In this document: positions 7,750 to 16,200 of the stretch, in pieces
Numbering within the stretch: position 1 is the first letter of the stretch
Layout of the letters: every line of letters begins with the position of its first letter
From: Colimorpha sp045640985
GTDB lineage: Bacteria > Bacteroidota > Bacteroidia > Bacteroidales > P3
Direction: 5' to 3'
Assembly (NCBI GenBank): GCA_045640985.1
Contig: JAZUFZ010000018.1
Span: 1-55,425, forward strand
DNA length: 55,425 nt
Translations under genes and position numbers: made by a program
Notes under the pieces: model-generated
Databases searched by the model: none
What the model was told of the DNA's origin: nothing
What the model saw: only the letters and a program-made list of their open reading frames with translations

Positions 7750-9459
7750 ATGAAACGTATCGTAATTCTTGGAGTAATTTTATTCTGGCAATGGGGTGTT
7801 GCTGTGGCTTGCACTAACTTTCTGTTCTCGAAAGGTGCAACCAAGGACGGTAGCACGATGATTACCTACGCGGCGGACAGCCATACAAGATACGGTCAGC
7901 TGCGCTATTGTCCTGCAGCAGATCATAAGCCAGGCGAAATGCTTAGAATTTATGACTACGGTTCTTTGAAATATCTGCTCTCCATTCCACAGCCGGAACA
8001 TACCTACAACGTGGTGGGTTTCATCAACGAATTCCAATTGGCAATAGGGGAGACCACCTGGGGCGGTATACCTGAATTGGAACAGGGAAATAGTACCGGA
8101 ATTGATTATGGTAACCTCATTTATGTGGCTCTGCAGCGCGCCCGTAACTGCAGGGAAGCAATCGTTATAATGGATGAACTCACCCGCACCTACGGTTATG
8201 CAAGTGGTGGCGAAAGTTTTTCGTTATGCGACCCCAATGAAGTGTGGATCTACGAAATAATAGATAAGGGTAAAGAGCAGGGAGCCGTATGGGTAGCACG
8301 CAGGGTTCCCGAAGGATATGTATGCGGACATGCCAATCAGGCTCGCATTACCCAGTTTCCGCTGGAGTCCAAACAAGCTTCCAAATCGGCATTCGGGAAA
8401 GGCTACCACAAAAGTCTTTCTTCTCACAATCTGAAATTCATAAACGATCCTGAGGTGGAATGTGTCTATTCCGAGGACGTAATCTCTTTTGCGCGCAATA
8501 ATGGATGGTATCAGGGGAGTGACGAACAGTTCAGTTTTGCAGATACTTACAACCCTATAACCTTCAGCGGCGCTCGGGCTTGTGATGCGCGGGTATATGC
8601 TATGTATAACCGTGTTAATCCCGATATGAAACGCTATGAGGCATACGCTATGGGTGATATTCATGCTGAACGGCTTCCTCTTTGGATACAGCCAGACCAC
8701 AAGATTGACGTTCACGAAGTAATGAACCTAATGCGTGATCATTTTGAGGGAACACCCATGGATATGACTCAGGATGTGGGTGCAGGTCCTTTCCATCTGC
8801 CTTATCGCTGGAGACCCATGGATTGGGAGGTGGATGGCAAGAAATATGTTCATGAAAGAGCTACTTCTACCCAGCAGACCGGTTTCAGTTTCGTGGCACA
8901 GTGCCGCAGCTGGCTTCCCAACGCGTTGGGCGGTATCATCTGGTTTGGTGTAGATGACACCTATAGCACTTGTTATTGTCCCATGTATTGTGGCATGACC
9001 CAGATTCCCATCTGTTTTGAATATGGGAATGGCAGCATGACGGAATACTCCGAAACGGCAGCCTTCTGGCTGTTCAACAGAGTGACCAATTTCTGCTATC
9101 TCCGTTACGATTCCATGATAAAAGATGTGCAGGACGCCCAGCAGGAACTCGAAACCTACTTTATCGGTCAGGAGGCGAAACACGCCGACCAGTGGGCGCA
9201 GACAGATAATGCCTCCCGCCTTACCGGTGAGCTGAACCGTTTCAGCAATAACATGGCAGAAAAGATGATGCGCCGCTGGAAAGAACTGGATAATTTCCTT
9301 CTGGTGAAGTATATCGACGGCAATATCAAGCATGAATCCAACGGAAAATTTGAGACTACCGAAACAGGTGTGGTAAAATTCCCTGACCAGCCCGAATATC
9401 CCGCCTGGTTCTACAAGCAGATTGTAGATGACCATGGCGACATCATCTTAGTAAAATAG
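7750..9459 (+). CDS. Secreted dipeptidase, peptidase family C69 (second of two)
   Basis: This 569-residue paralogue of the preceding gene has a signal peptide (1-20) ending directly before CTNFLFSKGATKDGS, so Cys21 would be the mature N-terminal nucleophile. I chose the start at 7750 (MKRIVIL). The longer in-frame reading from 7702 would put a polar segment before the signal peptide and runs through the hairpin. It shares all family blocks with its neighbour, including YGYASGGESFSLCDPNEVW. One 74-nt stretch (8833-8906) is identical to 7057-7130 although surrounding codons differ, which suggests gene conversion. It differs by a slightly longer insertion near the C-terminus (about residues 475-490). 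Confidence 0.92.
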   Translation: MKRIVILGVILFWQWGVAVACTNFLFSKGATKDGSTMITYAADSHTRYGQLRYCPAADHKPGEMLRIYDYGSLKYLLSIPQPEHTYNVVGFINEFQLAIGETTWGGIPELEQGNSTGIDYGNLIYVALQRARNCREAIVIMDELTRTYGYASGGESFSLCDPNEVWIYEIIDKGKEQGAVWVARRVPEGYVCGHANQARITQFPLESKQASKSAFGKGYHKSLSSHNLKFINDPEVECVYSEDVISFARNNGWYQGSDEQFSFADTYNPITFSGARACDARVYAMYNRVNPDMKRYEAYAMGDIHAERLPLWIQPDHKIDVHEVMNLMRDHFEGTPMDMTQDVGAGPFHLPYRWRPMDWEVDGKKYVHERATSTQQTGFSFVAQCRSWLPNALGGIIWFGVDDTYSTCYCPMYCGMTQIPICFEYGNGSMTEYSETAAFWLFNRVTNFCYLRYDSMIKDVQDAQQELETYFIGQEAKHADQWAQTDNASRLTGELNRFSNNMAEKMMRRWKELDNFLLVKYIDGNIKHESNGKFETTETGVVKFPDQPEYPAWFYKQIVDDHGDIILVK

Positions 9460-9497
9460 TAAGTTATTATATATTAATCCTTAAAATTTCATCAGTC

Positions 9498-9890
9498 ATG
9501 ACAACATACGTTGATCCTCGTACAAGAAAGACCGTCATTTGGGCCATAGTTGCCCTTGCGATTATCATTATTGGCTCCATGGTCATCGGACCTGTCTATC
9601 GCGTCTGGCAGCAGGAAATGACCGGTAAGGCGGAATTTGCCAAAGCCGAACAGAATCGTAAAATCAAGATTGAAGAGGCCAAAGCCAATCTCGAAGCCGA
9701 AAAACTTAATGCACAGGCCGAAATTGAGCGTGCCAAAGGTGCGGCAGAAGCCATTCGTATCGAGAATGGTTCTATCACCCCGACCTATATCCAGTATCTC
9801 TGGGTACGCCAGCAGAACCTTGCAGAAAACAAAATCATTTATATTCCAACAGAAGCCCAGCTGCCTATCTTGGAAGCTGGAAACCGTTAA
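9498..9890 (+). CDS. Small membrane protein resembling the tail of a stomatin/prohibitin (SPFH) protein
   Basis: This is a 130-residue protein with one membrane segment (about 12-33). A long charged helix follows (about 40-90) with the repeated Ala/Glu/Lys pattern AEKLNAQAEIERAKGAAEAI, then a short TPTYIQYLWVRQQ segment. That combination resembles the coiled-coil C-terminal part of band-7/SPFH proteins, but the SPFH domain itself is missing. It is either a truncated relative or a separate small family. It sits between the C69 pair and the coiled-coil beta-barrel gene, 12 bp before the latter, and is probably cotranscribed. Confidence 0.75.
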   Translation: MTTYVDPRTRKTVIWAIVALAIIIIGSMVIGPVYRVWQQEMTGKAEFAKAEQNRKIKIEEAKANLEAEKLNAQAEIERAKGAAEAIRIENGSITPTYIQYLWVRQQNLAENKIIYIPTEAQLPILEAGNR

Positions 9891-9902
9891 AATTGATTTA
9901 TT

Positions 9903-10817
9903 ATGAAAAAGATTTTTCTTATTGCAACTCTCCTTATGTTAGGAGCATTCTCAGCATCCGCCCAGGTGGTAGATACTGAAGAACAACAGAAGCAACAGCA
10001 AGCGCTCCAGCAGCAGCAACAGCTGGAACAGCAACAGTTATTGGAACAGCAGCAGGCCGAACAGCAGAAACTTCTTGAACAGCAGCAAGCCGAACAGGAA
10101 AAAGCCGCCAAAGCCGAGCAGAAAGCCCAGGAAAAAGAGCAGGCCCGTATAGAGAAAGAACAGGCCAAAGCCGAAGCCCAGGCCAAGAAAGAGGCAAAAC
10201 AGCAGCGCCGGGAGGAACTCGGTCGTGGCATGCGTTTCAGCATCGACCCCTATCTCGGAATTGCCGACCAGACTCGCGCACTTCAGCGTACCGACATCTA
10301 CAACCTTGAAGAGTCCTACCTTCTCGGAGCCAAAGTGATGGCATATTATCCCATAAGCAAGAAGTGGGACCTCGCTTTCGGACTCGGTTACCGCTTTACC
10401 TTCTCCACCTTTTACAACTCTGTAAAGCCCAACAGCGACAATACCGACCTTGAGCTTTACCCCATGATGGAGTCCTACCACCACGAAGCCCAGCTCAGCT
10501 ATAGCGCCATTGAACTTCCCATCTACCTGCGCAACTACAACAAAGGCTACCATATCGGCTTTAACCTCGGATATGTAAACACAAACTTCTTCAACTACAA
10601 TACCCTCAATGCCGACAATACCCGCACAGATGACATCGCAGATCAGGAAATGAACAATATGAACAAATTCCATCTGAATGTGGTTCTTGGATTTGATGAT
10701 CATTGGTTCCTTTTCAATACCGGTGTAAGTCTCTATTTCAATCTCCTTCCGACATACGTTGATGGCACCAACGGCAATAACCTCTTACATGAGTTTGGTA
10801 TAATTATCCAGCTATAA
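9903..10817 (+). CDS. Outer-membrane beta-barrel protein with Gln/Glu-rich periplasmic coiled coil
   Basis: This is a 304-residue protein. The signal peptide (1-20) ends at SASAQ. Residues about 24-103 are almost entirely Gln, Glu, Lys and Ala, a low-complexity coiled coil. The rest has alternating aromatic/polar strands (for example AFGLGYRFTFSTFYN and LSYSAIELPIYLRNY) and ends in IIIQL, as expected for a porin-family beta barrel of about eight strands. The nucleotide sequence of the Gln-rich part is a run of CAG/CAA codons and may be length-variable. It lies 2 bp before the next gene. Substrate or binding role is unknown. Confidence 0.82.
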   Translation: MKKIFLIATLLMLGAFSASAQVVDTEEQQKQQQALQQQQQLEQQQLLEQQQAEQQKLLEQQQAEQEKAAKAEQKAQEKEQARIEKEQAKAEAQAKKEAKQQRREELGRGMRFSIDPYLGIADQTRALQRTDIYNLEESYLLGAKVMAYYPISKKWDLAFGLGYRFTFSTFYNSVKPNSDNTDLELYPMMESYHHEAQLSYSAIELPIYLRNYNKGYHIGFNLGYVNTNFFNYNTLNADNTRTDDIADQEMNNMNKFHLNVVLGFDDHWFLFNTGVSLYFNLLPTYVDGTNGNNLLHEFGIIIQL

Positions 10818-10819
10818 GC

Positions 10820-11488
10820 ATGAAAGAAGAACTTATGAAGCTCGTTTTCGACAAGAGCGAGCTAAAGCAAAAGGTCTATAAAACCACAAAAGAAGCCTTT
10901 GAAGACTTCCGTACAGTCACTCGTGGCATCATCGAAGAATTCCAGGCACAGAACATCGCCCAGGGCAGAAACGTAAGGTTTGAGTTCAACAACCGTGGCG
11001 ACTTTGAGTTTGAAGTAAAGTTCGCCGGTGATGTCCTCCTCTTTATGATGCACACCAACGTCTTTGAGTTCTCCCGCGATCATCAGGTCATGAAAACACC
11101 TTATATCCGGGAGGACAATACCCGCAGCTATTGTGGCGTAATCCATATCTACAACTTCCTCGCCGATTCGTTCCTCTATCAGCGCGATAACGACCTCGGG
11201 TATCTTATTGGAAGAGTGTTCGTTAATAGCGAGAAGCACTACTTTATCGAAGGTAAGCGCGAACTGGGAATGTTGTATAATAATTTCGGTAACTCGTTGA
11301 TTTCCAGCGAAAGTGTGCAAAGTATAGTGGAGTCTGCCATTGAATACACCACCAATTTTGACCTTTTGACCCCTCCATACGATGAAATTAAACTGGTTAG
11401 TGTAGGGGAGATGAGGGCAAATCTTGATAAAAAATCACTTGTTACAGGAAAGCGCTTAGGGTTTCGTTTTCAGGCAGATACGGACTAA
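10820..11488 (+). CDS. Conserved protein of unknown function
   Basis: This is a 222-residue soluble alpha/beta protein without signal peptide or membrane segment. It begins with a charged helical stretch, then a beta-rich core (FEFNNRGDFEFEVKFAGDVLLF). A conserved-looking stretch, SYCGVIHIYNFLADSFLYQR, follows in the middle. No catalytic motif is recognised. The start is 10820, or 10835 (MKLVFD) as an alternative. It begins 2 bp after the beta-barrel gene, so it is translated from the same message. Confidence 0.78.
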   Translation: MKEELMKLVFDKSELKQKVYKTTKEAFEDFRTVTRGIIEEFQAQNIAQGRNVRFEFNNRGDFEFEVKFAGDVLLFMMHTNVFEFSRDHQVMKTPYIREDNTRSYCGVIHIYNFLADSFLYQRDNDLGYLIGRVFVNSEKHYFIEGKRELGMLYNNFGNSLISSESVQSIVESAIEYTTNFDLLTPPYDEIKLVSVGEMRANLDKKSLVTGKRLGFRFQADTD

Positions 11489-11524
11489 ATGGGTGGTGCG
11501 GTTGATAAAATTGTTGAAAAAAAA

Positions 11525-11556
11525 TTTGGTCAGTTGAAAAAAAGTGTGTAATTTTG
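11525..11556 (+). promoter_or_regulatory. Promoter of tRNA-Glu and rpsT
   Basis: TTTG at 11525-11528 and TAATTTTG at 11549-11556 are 20 bp apart, followed by GCACCG. The transcribed region then contains CTTTTCAAGAAA (11562-11573), a 12-mer also found near the rnfA promoter. Confidence 0.75.
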
Positions 11557-11591
11557 CACCGCTTTTCAAGAAAAAAAGCGCAGCAAAAGAT

Positions 11592-11666
11592 GCTCGGTTC
11601 GTCTAGCTGGCCCAGGACGTGAGATTTTCATTCTCAAAATCGCGGGTTCGAATCCCGCACCGAGTA
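11592..11666 (+). tRNA. tRNA-Glu (anticodon TTC)
   Basis: A 75-nt cloverleaf can be folded. The acceptor GCTCGGT pairs with ACCGAGT, with a G-T wobble at the first pair. The anticodon stem TGAGA/TCTCA encloses the loop TTTTCAT, giving anticodon TTC. The T arm is CGCGGGTTCGAATCCCGC. CCA is not encoded. It lies 33 bp upstream of rpsT and shares its promoter. Confidence 0.95.
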
Positions 11667-11699
11667 CAAAATAGAAACAGAATAAACGAATATTTAGAA

Positions 11700-11951
11700 A
11701 TGGCACATCACAAGTCAGCAAAAAAAAGAATCCGCTCCAACGAGAAGAAAAGAGTTGAGAACAGATATTATGCCAAAACCATGCGTAACGCATTGCGTGA
11801 TTTCAGAGCTCTCGAAGACAAAGCAGTTGCTACCGAACGTCTGCCAAAAATGCTCAGCATTATCGACAAACTGGCTAAGCGTTCTGTAATCCATAAGAAC
11901 AAAGCTTCCAACCTGAAGTCCAAACTCATGAAGCAGGTTAATGCAATGTAA
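11700..11951 (+). CDS. rpsT: 30S ribosomal protein S20
   Basis: This is an 83-residue, Lys/Arg-rich protein starting MAHHKSAKKRIRSNEKK, the signature of S20, which binds 16S rRNA in early small-subunit assembly. The start is fixed at 11700 by homology; earlier in-frame codons run into the tRNA. It follows tRNA-Glu on the same transcript and is closed by a strong terminator at 11976-12003. Confidence 0.97.
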   Translation: MAHHKSAKKRIRSNEKKRVENRYYAKTMRNALRDFRALEDKAVATERLPKMLSIIDKLAKRSVIHKNKASNLKSKLMKQVNAM

Positions 11952-11975
11952 TTCCGCTCAGCACAGACATAAAAG

Positions 11976-12003
11976 AAGCCAATCCTCGTGATTGGCTTTT
12001 TTT
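11976..12003 (+). terminator. Rho-independent terminator after rpsT
   Basis: AAGCCAATC (11976-11984) pairs with GATTGGCTT (11990-11998) around a 5-nt loop, and T residues continue to 12003. Confidence 0.9.
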
Positions 12004-12108
12004 GTGTCCGCTTGTTGCATTTAATGAAGGTGGCAATGCGGCAATTTTACGTTTTTCCATATCTTTATATTTCCGGAAATCGGCTTGGAGTATTCCGGTG
12101 ATAAATAT

Positions 12109-12280
12109 GGGGTAACTCCCAGGTATCTCTCTGGTAACTCCGTAGTGTCTCCGTGATGCGTGGGGAATTCAGACGTTATTACTTTCACGTTTTATGCTAC
12201 CTACTCGCTCCCTATATGCTCCTTACCCGCTCCCTACCCGCTCCTTACCGGAACCTGATATGGGGAATAAAAAAATTTGT
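12109..12280 (+). repeat. Family-2 11-bp-phased element, copy A, upstream of ubiE
   Basis: Four 11-bp units (12109-12152, for example CTGGTAACTCC) are followed by a 42-bp core (12153-12194) and five more units of a different type (12195-12249, for example CGCTCCCTACC). A flank beginning GGAACC then runs into the promoter. The 42-bp core is identical, as reverse complement, to 32964-33005. The last unit ends 51 bp before the ubiE -7 box. The rest of the 12004-12384 interval holds only A+T-rich sequence and this promoter; no gene is seen. Confidence 0.9.
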
Positions 12281-12307
12281 CTGGTTCAAATAATATTCGT
12301 ATCTTTG
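12276..12307 (+). promoter_or_regulatory. ubiE/menG promoter
   Basis: TTTG at 12276-12279 and TATCTTTG at 12300-12307 are 20 bp apart. The -33 box lies inside the conserved flank of repeat element A, so the element and the promoter are physically continuous. Confidence 0.8.
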
Positions 12308-12384
12308 CAAAATAAAATCCACCACATAAAGAGAGGGAATTTTTTTGTTTTCATCACGAAATAACGAAAAATAATAATTGACAA

Positions 12385-13068
12385 ATGGAGAACATAGGAA
12401 AACTGTTTGACGGAATTTCCAATAACTACGACCGATTCAACCATCTTTCGTCCATGGGAATAGACCGACGATGGAGACGGCAGGCGGTAGAAACGCTGCC
12501 TCAATGCTCAAATATACTTGATGTGGCTACCGGTACGGCCGATTACGCCATAGAGGCGATTCTGCGTGCCAAGGCCGACCATGTGACGGGTATTGATATA
12601 TCGGACGGAATGCTCGCTCTGGGGCGCAAAAAGGTGGCGCGGCGTGGAATGGAAGGCAGGATTGAATTGCTTCATGCCGACGTGGCGGCGCTCCCTTTTG
12701 AGGACGAAAGTTTCGATGCTGTCACCTGTGGCTATGGAGTACGCAACTTTGCAAAGCTCCAGCAGTCGCTCGCCGAGATGCTGCGTGTGCTCAAGCCCGG
12801 CGGTCAGCTCCGTATCCTTGAATTTACCTATCCTACAAATCCTGTGGTAAAATGGGGCTATAACCTCTACTTCACGCACGTCATGCCCATCATCGGACGC
12901 AGTCTTACTCACGACAAAGAGGCTTTCAACTATTTCATGCACAGCGTCAAGTCATTTCCCAAGAGGGAGGCTTTCGTGGAAATACTCATCCAGGCGGGGT
13001 TTGGTGAAGCTACATATCGTTCACAGACATTTGGAATATCCTCACTCTATACCGCAAGCAAGATTTAG
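12385..13068 (+). CDS. ubiE: Demethylmenaquinone methyltransferase (UbiE/MenG family)
   Basis: This 227-residue SAM-dependent class I methyltransferase would methylate demethylmenaquinone in the last step of menaquinone synthesis. It has the family N-terminal motif YDRFNHLSS, the SAM-binding loop LDVATGTADYA, GVRNF, RVLKPGG and the C-terminal THDKEAFNYF followed by a variant of the SIxxFP motif. Length is normal. It has its own promoter directly downstream of repeat element A. Bacteroidales generally use menaquinone rather than ubiquinone, so the menaquinone role is expected. Confidence 0.95.
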   Translation: MENIGKLFDGISNNYDRFNHLSSMGIDRRWRRQAVETLPQCSNILDVATGTADYAIEAILRAKADHVTGIDISDGMLALGRKKVARRGMEGRIELLHADVAALPFEDESFDAVTCGYGVRNFAKLQQSLAEMLRVLKPGGQLRILEFTYPTNPVVKWGYNLYFTHVMPIIGRSLTHDKEAFNYFMHSVKSFPKREAFVEILIQAGFGEATYRSQTFGISSLYTASKI

Positions 13069-13184
13069 TGTGTTTATCTGTCGGATTATGCGGCGAAACT
13101 GGTGAATCGGAAATCGGCAGAGGTATAGTTTCTGTGTGTATATTTTGCAAATCAGCAATTCATTTGTTAATTTGTAAAAAAACA

Positions 13185-13216
13185 TTTGTACGTATGAGGG
13201 AAAAGTTGTATATTTG
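13185..13216 (+). promoter_or_regulatory. dnaE promoter
   Basis: TTTG at 13185-13188 and TATATTTG at 13209-13216 are 20 bp apart. Transcription would start near 13223, 27 nt before the dnaE ATG at 13250. Confidence 0.8.
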
Positions 13217-13249
13217 CATTTTGTTATAAAAACCTCAAAAAGATATATT

Positions 13250-16200
13250 ATGCCGAAATTCATACATTTACATGTTCACTCTCATTATTCGATGCTGGAT
13301 GGTATGTCGAAGGTGGGGGATTTGGTGACGAAAGCGAAGAAATGCGGTATGTATGCGTTAGCGCTTACGGACCATGGAAATATGTTCGGCATCAAGGACC
13401 TGGTGGATACGGTGAAGAAAGAGAACGGCAAGGTGAAGGATAAGATCAAGGAGTGGGAAGCGGTTTTGAATAATGACGGCGCTACCCCGGAGGAGAAGCA
13501 GGAGGCGGAATATCAGATTGGGGTGCTGAAAGGTCAGATATTCAAGCCTATTATCGGCACGGAGGCTTATTGCGCGCGCAGGACGCTCTACGATAAGGAT
13601 TCTAACCTGAAGGAGCGGAGTCCGGAAACCGGGCGGGAGCATGTGGTGGATATGAGCGGCTACCACCTGATACTGTTGGCTAAGAACAAGAAGGGATATC
13701 AGTCGCTGTGCAAACTGGCATCAATTGCCTATACGGATGGATTATACCGTACGCCGAGAATTGACCACAATGTGCTGGAGCAGTATAAGGAGGGTTTGAT
13801 TGTGTGCTCCGCCTGTCTGGGTGGAGAGATTCCTCAGCTGATTATGAAAGGTGACCTGGAAGGTGCCGAGAAGGCGGTGCTCTGGTTCAAGGAGCGTTTC
13901 GGAGAGGATTATTATATTGAACTGCAACGTCACAAGACTGATAAGCCGAATGGCAACCGCGAGACCTACGAGCGTCAGATGGAGGTGGAACCGGTACTGA
14001 TTGAGCTGGCACGGAAGCATGGGATAAAACTGATTGCAACGAATGACGTGCATTTTGTAGAGGAGGCACACGGAGAGGCGCATGACCACTTGATATGTAT
14101 AGCTACGGCAAGTGACTATTTCGATCCGAACCGTATGCACTACAGCCAGCAGGAATGGATGAAGAGTCCGGAGGAGATGGCTCAGGTGTTTGAAGACCTT
14201 CCGGAAGCGCTGGAGAATACGCTGGAAATTGCAGAGAAGGTAGAGGTATATGATATAGACTCGGACCCTATTATGCCGATGTTCGACATTCCAGAGAGTT
14301 TCGGACATGAAGAGGACTGGCGGAAGCGTTTTACAGAGGAGGATCTTTTCAACGAGTTCACACGTAACGAGAAGGGCGAAGTTGTGATGAGCCGTGAGGC
14401 AGCTGAGAAGAAAATCAAGAAACTGGGCGGCTATGACAAACTTTACCGTATCAAGTTTGAAGCGGATTACTTGGAGAAACTGGTGTGGGAAGGCGCTCAC
14501 AAACGTTACGGAGAGACCTTTACCGAGGAACAGCGGGAGCGTATCGTATTTGAACTTCATACGATCAAGACGATGGGCTTCCCGGGATATTTTCTGATTG
14601 TGCAGGACTATATCCGTGCCGCGAGGGAAGAACTGGGAGTGAGTGTGGGTCCAGGCCGTGGTTCTGCAGCAGGGAGTGTAGTGGCTTACTGTCTTTGGAT
14701 TACGGATATCGACCCTTTGAAATACGATCTTCTGTTTGAACGTTTCCTGAACCCTGACCGAATATCGCTGCCCGATATCGACGTCGATTTCGATGATGCT
14801 GGGCGCGGAAAAGTGCTGGAATGGATTACGCAGAAATATGGAAAGGAGAAGGTGGCGCATATCATCACATACGGAACCATGGCAACAAAGTCTGCAATTG
14901 CGGACGTAGGGCGCGTGGAGAAGGTTCCGCTGGAGACGGTAAGCAAGCTGAAAAGCTATGTGCCAGAGAAATCGTTTCCCGACAACATAAAGGATGAAAA
15001 GGGGAAATCGCCTAAGGTGAACCTGAAGAACTGTTACAAGTATGTGCCGGAGTTGAAGGATATTATGGAGGGACCGGAGTCGGATATCAAGAAGATGCTG
15101 ACATACGCGGGTGAACTGGAGGATACGAACCGTCAGGTGGGAATCCACGCCTGTGGGGTCATCATCGGTGCGGATGACTTGACAAAGTTTGCACCAGTAT
15201 GCACAATCAAGGATAAAGAAAGTGGGGAAAATGTACTGGTGACGCAATATGACGGGCATGTGGTGGAGACCGTGGGTCTTATCAAGATGGACTTTCTGGG
15301 GCTGAAGAACCTCACTATCATCAAGAATGCGATAAGACTTATCAAGAAGAGAACAGGCGAAGAGGTGGATATAGACCATATCCCTATAAATGACGAAAAG
15401 ACATATAAGCTCTTCTGCGAAGGCAATACTGTAGGAACATTCCAGTTTGAATCTGGGGGAATGCAGAAATACCTGAAGGAGTTAAAGCCGAGTGTGTTTG
15501 AGGATCTGATAGCCATGAACGCGCTTTATCGTCCAGGTCCTATGGATTATATACCCGACTTTATTGACCGCAAGCTGGGGCGCAAGCCTATAGAATATGA
15601 TATCCCCTGTATGGAGACCTATCTGAAGGATACCTACGGTATTACGGTATATCAGGAGCAGGTGATGCTTCTGAGCCGTCAGCTGGCAGGATTTACCCGA
15701 GGCCAGAGTGACACACTGAGAAAGGCTATGGGAAAGAAGCAGATAGAGAAGATGAACGAACTGGAGGTCCTGTTCTATGAAGGAGGTGAGAAAAACGGTC
15801 ATGACCGCAAGGTTCTGAACAAGATATGGGAGGACTGGAAGAAGTTTGCGAGCTACGCTTTTAACAAAAGCCACGCGACGTGTTATTCTTGGGTAGCCTA
15901 TCAGACGGCCTATCTGAAAGCCCACTATCCAGCCGAATATATGAGTGCTGTGATGACCAGCGCGCTAAGCAGCAGCGAGCGTGTATCGGAATTGATAGAA
16001 GACTGCCGTACGCGCAACGGACTGGAGGTGCTCTCGCCCAACGTGAACGAATCGGAAAGCGACTTTTCGGTGAACGCGAAAGGCCAGATAAGATTCGGTC
16101 TTCAGGCAATTGTGGGAATGGGAGAGTCAGCTTCGGAGGCAATCGTAAAAGAACGTGAGGCGAACGGACCATACGAGGACATCTTTGATTTCCTGTCGAG

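Noticed and set aside
12109..12249. CRISPR array
   Set aside because: The repeated unit is only 11 bp, there are no spacers between units and no cas genes nearby.
13742..15379. 545-codon open frame antisense to dnaE
   Set aside because: It lies fully inside dnaE and encodes a Leu/His/Arg-rich sequence with no recognisable motif; the dnaE reading is unambiguous.
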